The notes under the pieces are model-generated. The model did no database searches and was not told the origin of the DNA. It was given only the letters and a program-made list of their open reading frames with translations. Shown here one piece after another: positions 60,871-64,000 of a stretch of 64,000 nt of DNA (the first letter of the stretch is position 1; each line of letters begins with the position of its first letter). The translations under genes and the position numbers were made by a program. This stretch comes from Hymenobacter nivis (lineage in GTDB: Bacteria > Bacteroidota > Bacteroidia > Cytophagales > Hymenobacteraceae). Location of the stretch: contig NZ_CP029145.1 in the NCBI RefSeq assembly GCF_003149515.1, positions 62,001-126,000 of the forward strand. Reading direction: 5' to 3'.

Positions 60871-60973
60871 ACGATCATGCTGAGCTTGTCAAAGCATCTC
60901 TACTGAGTAACTGACGCTAAACGTTGAGATTACTCTCGCGGTAGAGATACTTCGACAAGCTCAGCATGACGTC
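60871..60973. repeat. Palindromic repeat family A, copy 6
   Basis: ATCATGCTGAGCTTGTCAAA pairs with TTCGACAAGCTCAGCATGAC, with a larger loop than the other copies. Between the permease and the HEPN remnant. Confidence 0.88.
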
Positions 60974-61043
60974 CCTTAATATCAAACTAATTAACAACGG
61001 GTACTTAGCAGCGGGCATCTTCGCTTAGTACGCAGGTTAGTAG

Positions 61044-61406
61044 CGGCAATCTACCTACTGTTGGCCGGATATCCGCTATTATGGGCCACCAATTGACACC
61101 TCAATAAATAAGGGACCTGCTGGCGTACCAGAAGGACCAAGTGTCGTTGTGTACATTCGAAATAAGATAGCCCATCCTACTCGTTCACTGACAGAAAAAT
61201 CGTTACTGAATGACGTCATGGTATTGCATGAGGCATCTCAATTTACTCTTTGGTATGTAGAATTGGTATTGCTAGGATGGCTAAACTACACGGGTAATCT
61301 TCGCTCTCGTGTCATCCAAAGTGCTTGGCTTGACGACGGCGAGGACTTCCCCCCTACGAGTAGTATGACACCACTACCTTCTGTCCCAATACCATCTACT
61401 ACATGA
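61044..61406 (+). pseudogene. 3' remnant of a HEPN-domain (ApeA-like) gene
   Basis: The frame opens after a TAG at 61041 with no start codon of its own and encodes PDIRYYGPPIDTSINKG, VVVYIRNKIAHPTRSLTEKS and FTLWYVELVLLGWLNYTGNL. The RNKIAH sequence is the RNxxxH RNase motif of HEPN domains, and LWYVELVLL with the following NYTG resembles the ApeA-type HEPN found in anti-phage proteins. Everything N-terminal is missing. From 61407 to 61541 nothing else is seen. Confidence 0.55.
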
Positions 61407-61541
61407 TAATAGATTCTGGGTCCGACCCACATGGCATGTTTTTACCCAAATCTTAGTCTGCCTTGTATTGAGTACTGGATATGCCTCTTTTTGCCAAGTC
61501 AAAGCTGCTCTATATATATTTAAACGAGCATTTATCAACCA

Positions 61542-61577
61542 AAAAGCCCTTCCAGCTATGCGGCCAGGAGGGCTTTT
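61542..61577 (-). terminator. Terminator of tRNA-Ala copy 2
   Basis: AAAAGCCCT pairs with AGGGCTTTT; on the minus strand it ends in a T run. It is about 45 nt after the tRNA. Confidence 0.7.
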
Positions 61578-61620
61578 GAAATTCGGATAGGGCCCCGATT
61601 AACCGGCCAGGGCTTTTTTG

Positions 61621-61694
61621 TGGAGAATATCGGATTCGAACCGATGACTTCCTGCTTGCGGAGCAGGCGCTCTAGCCAACTGAGCTAATCCCCC
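61621..61694 (-). tRNA. tRNA-Ala (anticodon CGC), copy 2
   Basis: Identical over all 74 nt to the tRNA at 36351, including C at position 33. Same strand, 25.3 kb away. Confidence 0.88.
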
Positions 61695-61703
61695 AGTTGC
61701 TGG

Positions 61704-61711
61704 CAAACATA
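61704..61711 (-). promoter_or_regulatory. -7 promoter box of tRNA-Ala copy 2
   Basis: TATGTTTG on the minus strand, 9 nt upstream of the tRNA, with the same GGCAAACATACGG context as copy 1. Confidence 0.55.
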
Positions 61712-61766
61712 CGGCGGCCGCCGCAAAAGCCCCGCGCCGGGGCCCCACAGCGGCCGCCGCCGATGG

Positions 61767-63206
61767 CTACCAGCCAGCGCGGTAGGTGCGCTTCACGAAC
61801 TGATTCACGTCGTCGAAGTTGGTTACTTTGAGCTGCTTGGGGTCCCAGAGCAGTTCGACGCCGCGGCCGGGGTAGTCCATGCCCGTGCCGGTGGCCCGGG
61901 GGCGCTGGATGTCGTAGCCGCGGATGGCGAGGTTGGCTAGCAGCAGGGCCTCGGTGAGGGGCCCCGCCAGCTCGAAGGGCGAGCTGAGCTCCTGCTTGCC
62001 GTAGCCGGCCAGGCAGGCCTCCACCCACTGGCCGTAGTGGCCGTCGGCGCCGCCCGGCACGCGGGCCAGGGTTTGCTTCACCTTCACCTCTTGGTTGCGC
62101 GAGAGGGGTAGCAGGCGCGGGTCGGCCGAGTAGGTACTGGCCATCATCTTGCCCTTGCTGCCGATAAACAGGATGCCGTTGCCGCCGTCGCCGAACTGCT
62201 CGTTGGCGCCCAGCTCGTCGGGGCGTTCGGGCTGGATGCCGCCGTCCATCCAGTGTACCGTCACCTCGTGCTTGGTTTTGGAGGTTTTGGGAAATTTCAG
62301 CACCACGTGGCTCGACGGCGGGCAGCTCTCGGGGAAGTACCCGCGCTTGAACTCGTCGACGTATACGCTGCCCACGCTGGCCTGCACCGCCGAGGGGTGC
62401 TGCAAGTCGAGCACCCGGAAGGGCGCCTCCAGCAGGTGGCAGCCCATGTCGCCGATGGCCCCGGTGCCGTAGTCCCACCACCCGCGCCAGTTAAAGGGCA
62501 CCAACTTATCCACGAACGGCTTGGCCGGGGCCGTGCCCAGCCATAGGTCCCAGTCGAGGCCGGCGGGCACGTTGCCGCCGGTGGTGGGCCAGGCAATGCC
62601 CTGGGGCCACACCGGGCGGTCGGTCCAGCAGTACACGGTGTGCACCTCGCCGATGGTTTTAGCATCATACCACTCGCGTAGCTGCCGTACGCCGTCGTTC
62701 GAGGCGCCCTGGTTGCCCATTTGGGTTACCACCTTGTAGCGCTTGGCCGCGTCGGTCAGGGCTCGGGCCTCGTAGATGTCGTGGGTGAGAGGCTTCTGCA
62801 CGTACACGTGCTTGCCGAGCTGCATGGCCGCCAGCGTAGTTACGGCGTGGTTGTGATCGGGCGTCGATACCGACACGGCGTCGAAGTTCTTGCTTTCCTT
62901 GTCGAAGAGCTGGCGCCAGTCCTTGTAGTACTTGGCCTCTGGAAAGGCCTTGACCGAGTTGGCGGCGCGGCGGTCGTCCACGTCGCAGAGATAGGCAATG
63001 CGCGCCTTGCCCGTTTTGGCAAATGCGGCGATGTCGCTCTGGCCCTTGCCGCCCACGCCCACGCTCGCAATCACCAGCTGGTCGCTGGGGGCCGTGTAGC
63101 CCTTGCCGCCCAGCACAAAGCGCGGTACAATGAAAAACGAGGCCACGGCCAATGTGCTTTTCTTAACAAACTCGCGCCGGGACGGCGCATCGGGGAGCTG
63201 GCTCAT
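61767..63206 (-). CDS. Gfo/Idh/MocA family oxidoreductase, Tat-exported
   Basis: 479 residues starting MSQLPDAPSRREFVKKSTLA. The twin-arginine motif SRREFVKK and hydrophobic ASFFIVPRF predict periplasmic export. Rossmann fold with VGVGGKGQSDIAAF, the dinucleotide-binding YLCDVDD, and HVYVQKPLTHDIYEA (the EKP-type motif, here QKP) of Gfo/Idh enzymes; the C-terminal domain includes GAIGDMGCHLLEAPFRVL. Probably NAD(P)-dependent oxidation or hydrolysis of a sugar derivative; substrate unknown. The upstream 74-codon extension is rejected. Confidence 0.88.
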   Translation of the reverse strand: MSQLPDAPSRREFVKKSTLAVASFFIVPRFVLGGKGYTAPSDQLVIASVGVGGKGQSDIAAFAKTGKARIAYLCDVDDRRAANSVKAFPEAKYYKDWRQLFDKESKNFDAVSVSTPDHNHAVTTLAAMQLGKHVYVQKPLTHDIYEARALTDAAKRYKVVTQMGNQGASNDGVRQLREWYDAKTIGEVHTVYCWTDRPVWPQGIAWPTTGGNVPAGLDWDLWLGTAPAKPFVDKLVPFNWRGWWDYGTGAIGDMGCHLLEAPFRVLDLQHPSAVQASVGSVYVDEFKRGYFPESCPPSSHVVLKFPKTSKTKHEVTVHWMDGGIQPERPDELGANEQFGDGGNGILFIGSKGKMMASTYSADPRLLPLSRNQEVKVKQTLARVPGGADGHYGQWVEACLAGYGKQELSSPFELAGPLTEALLLANLAIRGYDIQRPRATGTGMDYPGRGVELLWDPKQLKVTNFDDVNQFVKRTYRAGW

Positions 63207-63487
63207 AGGCTGGCAGGGGTGAAGGGTGGGAAGGCGAGAATAATACTGAGGCGGAAGGTACAGAAAATCGTGATTAGCTCCGCCCGCTACCGGTCTGCTG
63301 TGGACCCGCCCGCAAGTGCAGGCCCCCTGGGGCCCGCTGGGTGAAGGGTATGTGGGGCCCCACAAGCGGCCTCTGCCCGGCTTTGGCCGCCTGCGGGCAT
63401 CGCCGGGACCCGCCGCAACTGGCGGCACTGCGGCTACCGCTTGGCAGCCGCTTTAAGTAAATTGAACGTATTGTAGATGTATTTGAA

Positions 63488-63715
63488 ATGTATCAATCTG
63501 TTGGGCTTATGTGGTTAGTGTATATTTTTCCTGGGATTTCACTGTTTATGAACCGGCGTCAGGGCTTGGGCATTCTATTTCTGTTGCTGCAACCCACGGT
63601 TATCGGCTGGATAATTGGGGCGGTGGTGGCGGTGCGCCGCGTGCGAAAATTGCAACGGCGGCGGCGTAGCGTCAGCATTATCAGCCCGGCCAACTGGGCC
63701 GCTACGATGTACTAA
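63488..63715 (+). CDS. Small membrane protein, 75 aa
   Basis: Two membrane segments (MWLVYIFPGISLFM and FLLLQPTVIGWIIGAVVAV) with a basic turn (NRRQGLG), then a strongly basic tail (RRVRKLQRRRR). It resembles short unnamed envelope proteins of Bacteroidota; function unknown. It is free-standing, with about 280 bp of featureless sequence upstream. Confidence 0.6.
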   Translation: MYQSVGLMWLVYIFPGISLFMNRRQGLGILFLLLQPTVIGWIIGAVVAVRRVRKLQRRRRSVSIISPANWAATMY

Positions 63716-63861
63716 CCGCGCCGGGGCCCTAGGGCCCTGCAAACGTAACATTGGCGTAGCTGCGCATGGCTGCCCGCCGCCGACCTTTGCGCTCAGCCTG
63801 GGCCCCGCGCCGGACTGGCTGCCCGGGTTGGGCGGCGTTTCACCGGCTTGTTCCGCTTCCC

Positions 63862-64000
63862 ATGAAAACCGCTTTTGCCCTGGCCGCCGCTCTCGGCCTG
63901 CTGGCCGCCCGCCCGGCCGCCGCCCAAGTGCCCGCCGATGACCCCCGGGCCGCCAAAATTCTGCTGCCCAACGGCTGGTCGCTCACGCCTGCCGGGGGCC
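63862..64000 (+). CDS. Secreted protein, 5' end only (possibly YncE-like)
   Basis: 46 codons before the window edge: signal peptide MKTAFALAAALGLLAARPAA ending AAAQ, then VPADDPRAAKILLPNGWSLT. The NGWSLTPAG start is similar to YncE-family/phosphoesterase proteins of this group, but too little is visible to be sure. Confidence 0.55.
   Translation, partial: MKTAFALAAALGLLAARPAAAQVPADDPRAAKILLPNGWSLTPAGG

Noticed and set aside
61672..62481. 269-codon minus frame across tRNA-Ala and the oxidoreductase gene
   Set aside because: It overlaps a tRNA and the conserved Gfo/Idh/MocA coding frame.
63207..63428. 74-codon upstream extension of the Gfo/Idh/MocA gene
   Set aside because: It would bury the Tat signal; composition is that of non-coding GC-rich DNA.

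Overview
The window looks like chromosome of a high-GC Bacteroidota, most likely a Hymenobacter-type Cytophagales. The evidence is a SusC/SusD pair with glycoside hydrolases, a type IX secretion (SLYPNP) C-terminal domain, a NagB-PIG-L fusion, a tandem D-Ala-D-Ala ligase, and TAnnTTTG -7 promoter boxes in front of tRNA and protein genes. No rRNA, CRISPR array or replication origin was seen.

Layout. 1-3.8 kb: right end of a contractile-tail prophage (baseplate J, a small tail protein, a collar/fibre protein) closed by a tyrosine recombinase that lacks key catalytic residues and faces the 3' end of a tRNA-Arg(CCG) gene. 3.9-25.1 kb: housekeeping genes (Ohr, aldo/keto reductase, sucC, a lolD-like ATPase, recQ, rhodanese, pgk, an N-acetylglucosamine-kinase-like gene, glycosylasparaginase, cutC, tandem Ddl, PASTA protein, T9SS cargo, M50 protease, HAD), separated by many palindromic repeats. 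25.2-36.3 kb: a decayed stretch between tRNA-CAT and tRNA-Ala with IS3 and IS5-type remnants, a frameshifted MscS channel, a twice-frameshifted endonuclease/exonuclease/phosphatase gene and a DUF3078-like remnant, mixed with intact DUF2254, DUF389 and Na+/H+ antiporter genes. 36.5-58.1 kb: a polysaccharide utilisation locus with GH20, GH92, GH2, GH3, SusD, SusC, GH18, an MFS sugar transporter, NagB-PIG-L and a divergent LacI regulator. 58.1-61.6 kb: a broken IS630 transposase, an AT-rich amino-acid permease, a HEPN-domain remnant and a second identical tRNA-Ala. 61.7-64 kb: a Tat-exported Gfo/Idh/MocA oxidoreductase, a small membrane protein and the start of a secreted protein cut by the window edge.

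How the genes work together. The enzyme set of the utilisation locus fits an N-glycan or other mannose/GlcNAc-containing polymer: GH92 and GH2 would remove mannose, GH20 and GH18 GlcNAc units, SusCD would import oligosaccharides, the MFS protein monosaccharide, and NagB-PIG-L would feed GlcNAc derivatives into glycolysis. The susC and nagB promoters share the same architecture: a GTGTGCGCACAC operator exactly 40 nt upstream of the -7 box, and a second operator about three helical turns further up. The adjacent LacI protein is the obvious candidate to bind them.

The most unusual structural feature is the density of palindromic intergenic elements. One family has six copies with co-varying arms; one copy supplies the stop codon of the ddl gene. 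A second family has 20-bp terminal inverted repeats, and a third has GTAGCGCGGACT-like ends. Function calls are homology judgements made by eye; promoter, operator and terminator calls rest on motif and symmetry only.
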